NCBI GenBank assembly: GCA_029203145.1
Contig: CP119309.1
Span: 1,761,001 to 1,825,000, forward strand
Direction: 5' to 3'
Source: Candidatus Brevundimonas phytovorans
GTDB taxonomy: Bacteria; Pseudomonadota; Alphaproteobacteria; Caulobacterales; Caulobacteraceae
DNA: 64,000 nucleotides
Shown here: positions 33,411-41,900 of the stretch, piece after piece
Numbering within the stretch: the first letter of the stretch is position 1
Layout of the letters: the number at the start of each line of letters is the position of its first letter
The notes under the pieces: model-generated
What the model was told of the DNA's origin: nothing
Databases searched by the model: none
Seen by the model: the letters and a program-made list of their open reading frames with translations, nothing else
Translations under genes and position numbers: made by a program

Positions 33411-34109
33411 TCATCCTTTAGTCGGAGAGAAGCGGGCGACCAGATCATAGGCCGCGCCGGGGAAGGTCTGCCACGCCCAGGTCACGCCCTGACCGTCGCG
33501 CCAGGTGCGGCGCTCCAGCCGCAGACAGGCGGCGCCGTCGGCCAGACCCAGATGGGTCGCGGTTTCGGGGTCGGCGCCGACGGCGGAGATGCGATGCTCG
33601 GCCTCGGTCCAGGGCATGTGGGCCAGCAGCCAGCCGCCCGGCGGCTGGGCGGCGAAGTCGGCGGCCTCGGCCTCGGGCGCGGCGGTCAGCGAGATCAGGC
33701 GGCGCTCGAAGACAAAGGGCAGGTCGTCGGCCAGATGCAGGGTCTCCAGCTCGATCACCCGCTCGCCCAGACCCTCGTCGGGGCGCGCCGGGCGGACGAT
33801 GCGGCCCAGCAGGCGGTGGGCATAGGCCAGCCCCCTGCCCTCGACCTCGGACTGGATGTCGGGGATGGCGACCAAGGCCGACGAATGCACCGGCGGATGG
33901 GCCACCACGGTCCCAGCGCGGCGGCGGCGCACCACCAGCGCCCGCGCCGACAGGTCGGTCATGGCGCGCGACACGGTCATGCGGGCGCAGCCGTATTCGG
34001 CCATCAGTTCGGCCTCGGTCGGGATGCGGAAACCGGGCCGCCATTCGCCCGAGGCGATGCGGCGCTCGATGTCGCCGGCGATCCGTCGATGAAGCGGCTC
34101 TTGATCCAT
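33411..34109 (-). CDS. hutC: HutC-type GntR histidine-utilisation repressor
   Basis: 232 residues from ATG 34109 (AAGAGGC upstream). An N-terminal GntR winged helix (about 5-72; IAGDIERRIASGEWRPGFRIPTE is split over residues 10-32, then YGCARMTVSRAMTDL) is followed by a UTRA effector domain (about 95-230; IELETLHLADDLPFVFERRLI, HRISAVGAD, LRLERRTW). HutC proteins bind urocanate and release hut operators. It is divergent from hutU and the palindrome at 34138-34149 lies between them, so it likely represses both directions, including itself. Confidence 0.93.
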   Translation of the reverse strand: MDQEPLHRRIAGDIERRIASGEWRPGFRIPTEAELMAEYGCARMTVSRAMTDLSARALVVRRRRAGTVVAHPPVHSSALVAIPDIQSEVEGRGLAYAHRLLGRIVRPARPDEGLGERVIELETLHLADDLPFVFERRLISLTAAPEAEAADFAAQPPGGWLLAHMPWTEAEHRISAVGADPETATHLGLADGAACLRLERRTWRDGQGVTWAWQTFPGAAYDLVARFSPTKG

Positions 34110-34137
34110 GAATCGAAACTGCCTCTTGCACGCAATA

Positions 34138-34149
34138 ATGTCTAGACAT
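34138..34149. promoter_or_regulatory. Probable HutC operator
   Basis: Perfect 12-bp palindrome ATGTCTAGACAT centred in the 95-bp gap between divergent hutC and hutU. Position and symmetry fit a GntR/HutC dimer site controlling both transcripts. Confidence 0.65.
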
Positions 34150-34204
34150 AACACTCGCCCCAAACGACGGCCCAACCCGCACTCTGGGCCGCATGGAGGA
34201 ATCG

Positions 34205-35869
34205 ATGAGCGCCACGCCCAACACCCGCATCATCCGCAGCCCGCACGGGTCTGAAAAGACCGCCAAGACCTGGGCCGCCGAGGCGGCCATGCGGATGCTG
34301 ATGAACAACCTCGACCCCGAGGTGGCCGAGCGCCCCGAGGACCTGGTCGTCTATGGCGGCATCGGCAAGGCGGCCCGCAATTGGCAGGCCTTCGACACCA
34401 TCGTCGAGCAGCTGCAGAAGCTCGAAGCCGACGAGACCCTGCTGGTCCAGTCGGGCAAGCCGGTCGGCGTCTTCCGCACCCACGAAGACGCCCCGCGCGT
34501 GCTGATCGCCAACTCCAACCTGGTGCCGAAGTGGGCGACCTGGGAGCATTTCAACGAACTCGATAAGAAGGGTCTGGCCATGTACGGCCAGATGACCGCC
34601 GGGTCGTGGATCTACATCGGCACCCAGGGCATCGTTCAGGGCACCTATGAGACCTTCATGGAAGCGGGTCGCCAGCACTATGGCGGCGACTGGTCGGGCA
34701 AGTGGATCCTGACGGCGGGCCTCGGCGGCATGGGCGGCGCCCAGCCCCTGGCCGCGACCATGGCCGGCGCCTCCTGCATCACCATCGAATGCCAGCGCAG
34801 CCGCATCGAGTTCCGCCTTCGCACCCGCTATGTCGACGTCATGGCCGAGACCCTGGACGAGGCCCTGGCCCTGCTGGAGCAGTCGTTCAAGAACAATAAA
34901 CCCTTGTCGATCGGTCTGTTGGGCAATGCGGCTGACCTTCTGCCTGAAATGGTCAAGCGCGGCGTGCGTCCCGATCTGGTGACCGACCAGACCAGCGCGC
35001 ACGACCCGGTCAACGGCTACCTACCCTCCGGCTGGACCGTCGCCGAGTGGGAAGAAAAGCGCGTCAGCGACCCTGCCGCCGTCGAGGCCGCCGCCCGTCA
35101 GTCGATGGCCGTCCACGTTCAGGCCATGCTCGACTTCCACGCCATGGGCATCCCCACCGTCGACTATGGCAACAACATCCGTCAGGTCGCCTTCGATCAG
35201 GGCGTGAGCAACGCCTTCGACTTCCCAGGCTTCGTCCCCGCCTATATCCGCCCGCTGTTCTGCCGCGGGATCGGGCCGTTCCGCTGGGCGGCCCTGTCGG
35301 GTGATCCCGAGGACATCCGCAAGACGGATGAAGCGATGAAGAAGCTGTTCCCCGACAACGCCGGCCTGCACCGCTGGCTGGACATGGCCAGCGAGCGCAT
35401 CGCCTTCCAGGGCCTGCCGGCGCGCATCTGCTGGATCGGTCTGGGCGACCGCCATCGCGCGGGTCTGATGTTCAACGACATGGTGGCCTCGGGCGAGCTG
35501 AAGGCCCCCATCGTCATCGGCCGCGACCATCTGGACTCGGGCTCCGTCGCCAGCCCGAACCGCGAGACCGAGGCCATGATGGACGGCTCGGACGCCGTCA
35601 GCGACTGGCCCCTGCTGAACGCCCTGCTGAACACCGCATCGGGCGCATCCTGGGTGTCGCTGCACCACGGCGGCGGGGTCGGCATGGGCTATTCCCAGCA
35701 CTCGGGCGTCGTCATCGTCGCCGACGGCACGCCGGAAGCCGCCAAGCGGCTGGAGCGCGTTCTGTGGAACGACCCGGCCACCGGCGTCATGCGCCACGCC
35801 GACGCCGGATACGACATCGCCAAGGACGCCGCGCGCGAGCACGGGCTCAATCTGCCGAGCTTGAAATGA
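34205..35869 (+). CDS. hutU: Urocanate hydratase
   Basis: 554 residues, typical for the family. ATG 34205 is preceded by GGAGGAATCG; the ATG at 34193 overlaps that site. It hydrates urocanate to imidazolone propionate with tightly bound NAD. Seen blocks: VVYGGIGKAARNW, VGVFRTHEDAPRVLIANSNLVP, TAGSWIYIGTQGIVQGTYET split over residues 126-146, GGMGGAQPLA, TDQTSAHDPVNGYLP and the active-site Cys in LPARICWIGLGDR. First gene of the plus-strand half of the hut cluster, followed by an inverted-repeat element and hutH. Confidence 0.97.
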   Translation: MSATPNTRIIRSPHGSEKTAKTWAAEAAMRMLMNNLDPEVAERPEDLVVYGGIGKAARNWQAFDTIVEQLQKLEADETLLVQSGKPVGVFRTHEDAPRVLIANSNLVPKWATWEHFNELDKKGLAMYGQMTAGSWIYIGTQGIVQGTYETFMEAGRQHYGGDWSGKWILTAGLGGMGGAQPLAATMAGASCITIECQRSRIEFRLRTRYVDVMAETLDEALALLEQSFKNNKPLSIGLLGNAADLLPEMVKRGVRPDLVTDQTSAHDPVNGYLPSGWTVAEWEEKRVSDPAAVEAAARQSMAVHVQAMLDFHAMGIPTVDYGNNIRQVAFDQGVSNAFDFPGFVPAYIRPLFCRGIGPFRWAALSGDPEDIRKTDEAMKKLFPDNAGLHRWLDMASERIAFQGLPARICWIGLGDRHRAGLMFNDMVASGELKAPIVIGRDHLDSGSVASPNRETEAMMDGSDAVSDWPLLNALLNTASGASWVSLHHGGGVGMGYSQHSGVVIVADGTPEAAKRLERVLWNDPATGVMRHADAGYDIAKDAAREHGLNLPSLK

Positions 35870-35873
35870 AGTC

Positions 35874-36022
35874 CCTTCTCCCCTCGGGGGAGAAGGTGGC
35901 TCGCGCAGCGAGACGGATGAGGGGGCCACGTCCCCATGCTCAACGTCGCCTCGCGAGCCCGCTGAACCCTACCCCTCATCCGAGCGGCGACGCCGCCCAC
36001 CTTCTCCCCCAAGGGGAGAAGG
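35874..36022. repeat. Inverted-repeat element, copy 2 (CCTTCTCCCC family)
   Basis: 149 bp between hutU and hutH with the same architecture as 32347-32501: terminal hairpins CCTTCTCCCCTCGGGGGAGA and CCTTCTCCCCCAAGGGGAGA in inverted orientation, with GCGAGACGGATGAGG next to the left arm. The middle differs from copy 1, so the arms rather than the core are conserved. Confidence 0.85.
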
Positions 36023-36035
36023 GAAAGGACTACGT

Positions 36036-37565
36036 ATGACCAAGATCATCATCGGCCAAAATCCGCTGACTCTTAATCAGCTGCGCCAAGTCCTGAACGG
36101 ACCCGTTCAGGTCGAACTCACGCCCGCCGCCTGGGCCAATGTCGAGAAGGGGGCGGCGGTCGTCGCCGCCATCCTGGCCGAGGGCCGCACGGTCTATGGC
36201 ATCAACACCGGCTTCGGCCTGCTGGCCAACACCAGCATTGCGGCGGAAGACCTTGAAACCCTTCAGAAGAACCTGGTGCTCAGCCACGCCTGCGGCGTCG
36301 GCGAACCGCTGAGCGAGAACGTCACCCGCCTGCTGATGGTGCTGAAGATCGCCAGCCTGTCCAAGGGCGCCTCGGGCGTTCGGCGGCACACGCTGGAGAC
36401 CCTGATCGGCATGGTCAACGCCGAGGTCCTGCCGCTGATCCCGGCCAAGGGCTCGGTCGGCGCCTCGGGCGATCTGGCGCCGCTGGCCCATATGTCCTGC
36501 GTCCTGATCGGCGTCAGCGAGGCCCGCTATCAGGGTCAGACGCTGGACGCCGTTTCGGCTCTGGCCAAGGCCGGGTTGAAGCCGGTCGTCCTGGGCCCCA
36601 AGGAAGGCCTGGCCCTGCTGAATGGCACCCAGTGCTCGACGGCCCTGGCCCTTGCCGGCCTGTTCGCGACCGAGGATGTCTTCGCCGCCGCCGTCGCGGC
36701 CGGCGCCCTGTCGGTCGATGCGCTTCTGGGTTCCGACGCGCCGTTCGACCACCGCATCCACGCCCTGCGCGGCCAGCCGGGCCAGATCGACGTGGCCCGT
36801 CGCCTGCGCGAACTGCTGACCGGCAGCGCCATCCGCGACAGCCACCGCCACGACTGCGCCAAGGTGCAGGATCCCTACTCCTTGCGCTGCCAGCCTCAGG
36901 TCATGGGCGCGACGCTGGACGTGCTGCGCAACGCCGCCGCCATACTGGAGCGTGAAGCCAACGCCGTGACCGACAATCCGCTGGTCTTCATCGAGGATGG
37001 CGACGTCATCTCGGGCGGCAACTTCCACGCGGAACCTGTTGCTTATGCAGCGGATATGATCGCCATGACCCTGTGCGAGATCGGCAACATCTCCGAGCGC
37101 CGCACCTCCATCCTGGTCGACCCCAAGATGACCGACCTGCCCGCCTTCCTGGTCAAGGACAGCGGCGTGAACTCGGGCTTCATGATCGCCCAGGTGACGG
37201 CGGCGGCTCTGGTGGCCGAGAACCGCATGGTCGCCCACCCCTGCGTCATCGACACCGTGCCGACCAGCGCCAATCAGGAAGACCACGTGTCGATGGCCAC
37301 CCACGGCGCGCGCCGCCTGCTGGACATGGCCGCCAATACGGCGACCGTCGTCGGCATCGAACTGCTGGCCGCCGCTCAGGGCATCGACTTCCGTCGTCCG
37401 CTGACCACATCGCCGGAACTGGAACAGACCTACGCCATCGTGCGGGAAGCGGCCGAACCCTATTCCGCTGACCGCTACTTCGCGCCGGACATCGCGCGGG
37501 CGACCGATGCGGTGCGGGCTGGTCGTTACCGCGCCTTCGCCGGCGACCTCTTGCCTTCAGCCTGA
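36036..37565 (+). CDS. hutH: Histidine ammonia-lyase
   Basis: 509 residues from ATG 36036, with AAAGGA upstream. Deaminates L-histidine to urocanate, the entry step of the pathway. The MIO cofactor-forming Ala-Ser-Gly triad is in GASGDLAPLAHM (about residues 142-153). Other family blocks: VYGINTGFGLLAN, NLVLSHACGVGEPL, GLALLNGTQ, QDPYSLRCQPQVMG, NAVTDNPL and GGNFHAEPVA. It follows the second inverted-repeat element, which may modulate expression relative to hutU. Confidence 0.97.
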   Translation: MTKIIIGQNPLTLNQLRQVLNGPVQVELTPAAWANVEKGAAVVAAILAEGRTVYGINTGFGLLANTSIAAEDLETLQKNLVLSHACGVGEPLSENVTRLLMVLKIASLSKGASGVRRHTLETLIGMVNAEVLPLIPAKGSVGASGDLAPLAHMSCVLIGVSEARYQGQTLDAVSALAKAGLKPVVLGPKEGLALLNGTQCSTALALAGLFATEDVFAAAVAAGALSVDALLGSDAPFDHRIHALRGQPGQIDVARRLRELLTGSAIRDSHRHDCAKVQDPYSLRCQPQVMGATLDVLRNAAAILEREANAVTDNPLVFIEDGDVISGGNFHAEPVAYAADMIAMTLCEIGNISERRTSILVDPKMTDLPAFLVKDSGVNSGFMIAQVTAAALVAENRMVAHPCVIDTVPTSANQEDHVSMATHGARRLLDMAANTATVVGIELLAAAQGIDFRRPLTTSPELEQTYAIVREAAEPYSADRYFAPDIARATDAVRAGRYRAFAGDLLPSA

Positions 37566-37659
37566 TTGACCCGCCAGGCGTCCTGTCCGTCGCGGGCGAC
37601 GAAGCCGTGAACCCCATCGGTCGTCGCGCGCTTCACACCCGGAGAGTCAGGATGGGTGA

Positions 37660-38127
37660 GTGACAATGAAGGCGATGACGGCGGCGATCGCAGCGGTGGG
37701 TCTGGCCGCCCTGCTTGGCGGCGGGTGGACGCTATGGCGCTCGACCGCGACAGCCCATGGCCCGGCGACGGAGGGGCCTGCGATCAATGTCGAGGTGGTG
37801 GCCCCGGTCGAGCCGGAGCTGCCGCCCCGGCCGATCCTGACGGTCGGCGAGCTCAGCAACGGCTATGAGCACGACCCGGAACGTTTGCTGCCCATGACGC
37901 CGCTGGGCGCCAATGGAATGGCGCTGGAAAGCGCCTGGATCGAACCGCCGCCCCTGCCCCCGACGCCTCTGGTCATCGAGCCGATAGAGCCGTCAGCGAC
38001 GCGGGTCGTGCGGCTGGAGCCGGGCGACTACAGCTTCGGCTTCGACCGCCCCTTTCCGGCGGCGGATGCGAAAACGGCCCCGATCGATCCGACCGGGGCC
38101 GCCGCCGCCATCAACGGCGCGAGGTGA
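37660..38127 (+). CDS. Small proline-rich envelope protein, function unknown
   Basis: 155 residues if GTG 37660 is used (AGGA seven nt upstream); ATG 37666 is the alternative. A single N-terminal hydrophobic segment (AMTAAIAAVGLAALLGGGW) suggests a membrane anchor or signal peptide. The remainder is rich in Pro and Glu with no recognisable domain (RPILTVGELSNGYEHDPERLLP, the best-conserved-looking stretch, is split over about 58-80). The 3' end overlaps the convergent PPC-domain gene by 17 bp. It is not obviously part of the hut cluster. Confidence 0.6.
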   Translation: MTMKAMTAAIAAVGLAALLGGGWTLWRSTATAHGPATEGPAINVEVVAPVEPELPPRPILTVGELSNGYEHDPERLLPMTPLGANGMALESAWIEPPPLPPTPLVIEPIEPSATRVVRLEPGDYSFGFDRPFPAADAKTAPIDPTGAAAAINGAR

Positions 38128-38872
38128 CACTGAGGGTGTAGTCGCCCTCTTCCGCCGCACCGAGCGTATTGGCGCGGATCGAATAGGTCCCCGGCCGCAG
38201 GGTCTGAACGATCTGGGCGCTGGTGCCGCCGCCGCTGTCATCATCGCTGGCCAGGGAGGCGCCGTCGCACTGGGGCCCCTCATAGAGGCCCAGATAGGCG
38301 TCGAAGGCCCCGGAATCGAGGCGGACGGCGACGCTGCCCGGGCGCGAGATGGTCAGGGCGTAGCAGTCGTAGAAGGAGCCGTCGTCGGCGCGACGGTCGC
38401 TGAACTCCAGACGGCCCGAACGGCTTTCGCCGACGGCGATCGGAAGGACCTGGGTGGTCGGGCGGATGCGTTCGCCCGCCGAGACACGCAGTTCATAACG
38501 GCCGGTCTCGCCCTCGCTCAGGGTGTTGGCCTTGATGATCCACAGGCCGCCGCCGGAGACAAAGCGCAACTGAGAATTGGTGCCCATGTCGGGGCCGTCG
38601 TCGTTAGAGACAGAGGTGTCGTCGCAGTCCGCGCCCGCGCCCGCCGACAGATAGGTGTCGAAATCCGACGAGCTGAGCGTGACCGTATAGGCCTCGTCCG
38701 GGTTGGTCTGGATGACATAGCAACGGTAGTGCGAGCCGTCGCCCATGCGGGCGTCCTTGGCGGTGAAATTGCCCTGGACGGTCTGGCCGGGGCGGATGCT
38801 GCTCTGGGCCGAAGCGGCGCCGGCGATCGCCAGGGCCGAGGCCAGGACGGTCGTCATCAGAAGGGTGCGCAT
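38111..38872 (-). CDS. Secreted protein with two pre-peptidase C-terminal (PPC) domains
   Basis: 253 residues with signal peptide MRTLLMTTVLASALAIAGA and cleavage after about residue 22. Two PPC-like beta-sandwich repeats follow (about 35-130 and 150-250), each with the pattern Y-x-C-Y, then SSDFDTYLSAG or SGAFDAYLGLY, an Asp cluster (NDDGPD, SDDDSGGG) and a final G-x-Y-x-L strand. Paired cysteines in each repeat suggest disulfides and periplasmic location. No peptidase domain is present. A five-repeat relative is encoded at 39971-41806, on the other side of the isopentenyl isomerase gene. Confidence 0.8.
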   Translation of the reverse strand: MRTLLMTTVLASALAIAGAASAQSSIRPGQTVQGNFTAKDARMGDGSHYRCYVIQTNPDEAYTVTLSSSDFDTYLSAGAGADCDDTSVSNDDGPDMGTNSQLRFVSGGGLWIIKANTLSEGETGRYELRVSAGERIRPTTQVLPIAVGESRSGRLEFSDRRADDGSFYDCYALTISRPGSVAVRLDSGAFDAYLGLYEGPQCDGASLASDDDSGGGTSAQIVQTLRPGTYSIRANTLGAAEEGDYTLSVTSRR

Positions 38873-38928
38873 GAGAGGTCTCCGTGGTTTCTGACCAGCG
38901 CCCTAACCTGAGCGCCTAAACAGCTGAT

Positions 38929-39969
38929 TTATTTTACACTGAGCAGGGGCACGCGCTTCAGCGCCGCCACGCTGGCCGCGTTGGTGCAGAAGCAGACCGT
39001 TCGCAGTTGCCGGATCATGGTCTGGAAGTGGGCGACCACGGCCTCGGTGGACTCTGTCGCCGCCTGAATGACGCCCGAGGCCATGCCGACCACGTCGGCG
39101 CCCAGGCGCACGGCCTTGGCGACATCGACGCCGTCGCGGACCCCGCCGGAACCGATGATCAGGGCTTCCGGCAAGGCATTGCGGGCCTCGGCGATGGCGC
39201 GGGCGCTGGGGATGCCCCAGGCGGCGAAGGCGGCGGCGTGGGCCTTGTCCGCCGCATCGGTCGCGCGCTCGCCTTCGATCAGGCCCCAGTTGGCGCCGCC
39301 GGCCCCGGCCACGTCGACGCCCGCCGCGCCCATGGCGATCAGGCGCTGGGCGGTGACGGCGGATATGCCCGCCCCCGTCTCCTTGACGATGACTGGCGCG
39401 TCCAGCTCACGGATCAGGGCCTGAAGGGCTGCGCCGACGCCCCACCAATCGCGGTCGCCCTCGGGCTGACAGGCTTCCTGCAAGGGGTTGAGATGCACGA
39501 CCAGAGCATCGGCTCCGATCATATCGAGCGCCCGCTTCGCCTGCTCGACGCCAAAGCCGCGCGTCAGCTGGGCCGCGCCGATATTGGCCAGGATCGGCGT
39601 GTCGGGCGCCCGGTCGCGCAAGGCGCGATCCAGCCCGCCGGTCGCCCCGCCCTCGATGGCTGCGCGCTGGGAGCCCACAGCCAGGGCGATGCCCAGATGC
39701 TGAGCCGCCTCGGCCAGACGGGCGTTGATGGCCTCGGCGCGGGCGGGCCCGCCGGTCATGGCGCTGATCAGCAGAGGGGCCTGCAGGCGCCGCCCCAGGA
39801 AGTCGGCGCCGAGGTCGATCTTGGCGTGGTCCAGATCCGGCAGGGCCTCATGGACGAAGCGCCAGTCGTCAAAGCCAGACGCCAGGCCATGCCGCCCGCC
39901 GCCGGACAGCACCACGTCGAGGTGCTGATCCTTGCGGCCCAGGATCAGGTCGTCGCTCACCTGCAACAC
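38929..39969 (-). CDS. fni: Type 2 isopentenyl-diphosphate delta-isomerase (FMN-dependent)
   Basis: 346 residues, starting at GTG 39969 or at GTG 39960. Interconverts IPP and DMAPP for isoprenoid synthesis, using reduced FMN. Typical blocks: RKDQHLDVVL near the N-terminus, APLLISAMTGG, LAVGSQRAAI, LNPLQEACQPEGDRDW, VIVKETGAGIS, GVDVAGAGGANWG and IIGSGGVRDGVDVAKAVRLGADVVGMA. It lies between two PPC-domain genes and begins two bp past the stop of the larger one, so is likely co-transcribed with it. The linkage to PPC proteins is unexplained. Confidence 0.93.
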   Translation of the reverse strand: MLQVSDDLILGRKDQHLDVVLSGGGRHGLASGFDDWRFVHEALPDLDHAKIDLGADFLGRRLQAPLLISAMTGGPARAEAINARLAEAAQHLGIALAVGSQRAAIEGGATGGLDRALRDRAPDTPILANIGAAQLTRGFGVEQAKRALDMIGADALVVHLNPLQEACQPEGDRDWWGVGAALQALIRELDAPVIVKETGAGISAVTAQRLIAMGAAGVDVAGAGGANWGLIEGERATDAADKAHAAAFAAWGIPSARAIAEARNALPEALIIGSGGVRDGVDVAKAVRLGADVVGMASGVIQAATESTEAVVAHFQTMIRQLRTVCFCTNAASVAALKRVPLLSVK

Positions 39970-39970
39970 A

Positions 39971-41806
39971 TCAGGGCTGACGCTCGACCGTCAGGACATA
40001 GTCGCCGGTCGACCCGGGGGCAAAGCTGCGGGCGCGCACGACATAGGTCCCGTCGCGCGGCGCGGTCCAGTCCAGACGGGCGTGGGTGTCCGACAGGCTG
40101 TCGTCATCCTCGGCCAGACTGCGGAAGTCGCCCTCCTTGTCCTCGCCCACCTCGACCACCGCGTCGAAGGCCGGGGAGATCAGGGTGAAGCGCAGCTTCT
40201 CGTCGGCCTTGGCCTTGAAGGTATAGGCGTCGAACGAGACGCCCTCGTCAGTCAGGGCGTCGTTGTCCGTCAGGGCGCCGCGCGCGGTCGAGCCGACCAG
40301 CAGGCTGCCCGGTCCCGGCTCCGGTCCGCGATCCGCGAACTCAAGCGAATACAGCCCCTTGCCGCTGCTCGAATAAGGCAGGGCGCGAAGGATGTAGTCG
40401 CCGTCCTCCGGCAGGGTGAAGGTCAGACGCGCGTCCGTGCCCTGACGCAGGCCGTCGTCGTCGCTGGCCAGTTCCTCGAATTCCTCGCCCGCCTTGCTGA
40501 CCTGCAACAGGGCGTCGAAATCGCCGGACCGCATGATGGCCTGAACCCGCTGGCCTTCGGTTCCGCTGAAGGCGTAGCCGTCGAACAGACGCCCTGCGTC
40601 ATCGGTCGGACCGCCCTCCTTCAGGTCGCCCTGAACCGTCTGTCCAAAGCTGAGCGCCGTCGGTGGCGGCGGCGGGGCCACCTCTTCCAGTTTCAGGTCA
40701 TAGCTGCCCGTGGCGTCCGAGAAGCCGCGCGCCTCAATCAGATAGTCGCCGTCTGCGGGCAGGACGAAGGTCAGACGGGCGTTCAGTTCGCCGCCGCTGT
40801 CGTCGTCGGTCGCCAGGCTGTTGTGGTTGGCGTCGAACAGTTCGAGGTAGCTGTCGAAGTCGTCGGCCTTCAGGCTGATGGCCACGCGCTGCCCGGCGCG
40901 TCCGGTGAAGCGATAGAGGTCGGCGGGGGCGCCAGAATCGCTCTGGGCGCTGTCTTCGTCCAGCCGGCCGCTGACTTCGTCGCCGACGGCGATGCTGCGG
41001 GCTTCGGGGGCCGGCGGGCCCTGCTCCAGCGACAGGCGATAGTCGCCCTCGGCGCCGCTGCTGACCGAGGCGGCCTGAATCACATAGTCGCCGGACTGAG
41101 GGGCCGTGAAGACCAGGTAGGAGTTCAGCCCCTTGCCCGGCCCGTCATCGTTCTGGGCCGCCTCGACGAACGAGCCCCCGACCATGCGACCGACACGGAC
41201 CAGCGGATCGAAGGCGTCGGATTCCAGCAAGACGGCCACGCGCTCCCCGGCGTTCGCGCGGAAGGCGTAGGCGTCAAAGACATTGCCGTCCTCGTCCTCA
41301 GCGTCGCCGCTGGTCAGCCGCCCTGAGACGTTCCCGCCGACGGCGATCCGACCGGGACGCGGCTGACGCGGAGCCACGCGCTCGCTGAGCGCCAGGGTGT
41401 AGGCGCCGGTGGCCAGACCGGAGAAGGGCCGCGCGCGGACGATATAGACGCCATCGCTTTCGGGCGTGAAACGCAGGCGGGCGTTCATGCCGCTGCCGGC
41501 GCCGTCGTCGTCGGTCGCCAGAGGCTCGCCCGAGACGCCGCCCTCGGCGTAAATGGCCAGGAAGGGGTCGAAGTCGCTGCTGCGCAGTTCGGCCTGCAAC
41601 CGCTGACCGGCGCGCAGTTGAAGGCGATAGTCGTCATAGCGATAGGCGTCGCCGCCGCGAGTGCGCGCATCCCCATCCTCAAGCTGTCCGCGAACCTCGG
41701 CCCCGATGCGCGTGTCGACAGCCGTTTGGGCGGATACCGAGCCGGACGACAGCAGGGCGATGACGCTGACCGCTGCGAACAGGGCCCCGGACGGAGAATG
41801 ACGCAT
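39971..41806 (-). CDS. Secreted protein with five tandem PPC domains
   Basis: 611 residues from ATG 41806; the frame upstream is the antisense of folD and is not used. Signal peptide SGALFAAVSVIALLSSGSVSAQ. Five PPC-like repeats of about 110 residues follow, each with D-x-Y-x-F or R-x-Y-x-L, an SxDFDxxL-type strand (SSDFDPFLAI, ESDAFDPLVRV, ADDFDSYLEL, SGDFDALLQV, SPAFDAVVEV), a DDD or NDDG acidic turn likely to bind calcium, an ARLxFT strand, and G-x-Y-x-L at the end. Linkers contain D-x-D(A/E)D motifs. There is no enzyme domain, so a structural or binding role in the periplasm or cell surface is likely. Related to the two-repeat protein at 38111-38872. Confidence 0.82.
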   Translation of the reverse strand: MRHSPSGALFAAVSVIALLSSGSVSAQTAVDTRIGAEVRGQLEDGDARTRGGDAYRYDDYRLQLRAGQRLQAELRSSDFDPFLAIYAEGGVSGEPLATDDDGAGSGMNARLRFTPESDGVYIVRARPFSGLATGAYTLALSERVAPRQPRPGRIAVGGNVSGRLTSGDAEDEDGNVFDAYAFRANAGERVAVLLESDAFDPLVRVGRMVGGSFVEAAQNDDGPGKGLNSYLVFTAPQSGDYVIQAASVSSGAEGDYRLSLEQGPPAPEARSIAVGDEVSGRLDEDSAQSDSGAPADLYRFTGRAGQRVAISLKADDFDSYLELFDANHNSLATDDDSGGELNARLTFVLPADGDYLIEARGFSDATGSYDLKLEEVAPPPPPTALSFGQTVQGDLKEGGPTDDAGRLFDGYAFSGTEGQRVQAIMRSGDFDALLQVSKAGEEFEELASDDDGLRQGTDARLTFTLPEDGDYILRALPYSSSGKGLYSLEFADRGPEPGPGSLLVGSTARGALTDNDALTDEGVSFDAYTFKAKADEKLRFTLISPAFDAVVEVGEDKEGDFRSLAEDDDSLSDTHARLDWTAPRDGTYVVRARSFAPGSTGDYVLTVERQP

Positions 41807-41900
41807 GAAAACCTCTTTGCTGGCGCTATCATAGACGCCGAACCGCCGCGGCTGTAAATCGCGGCCACGCTTTCCAGTTCCCGAGCCCTTGGAGCCAACC

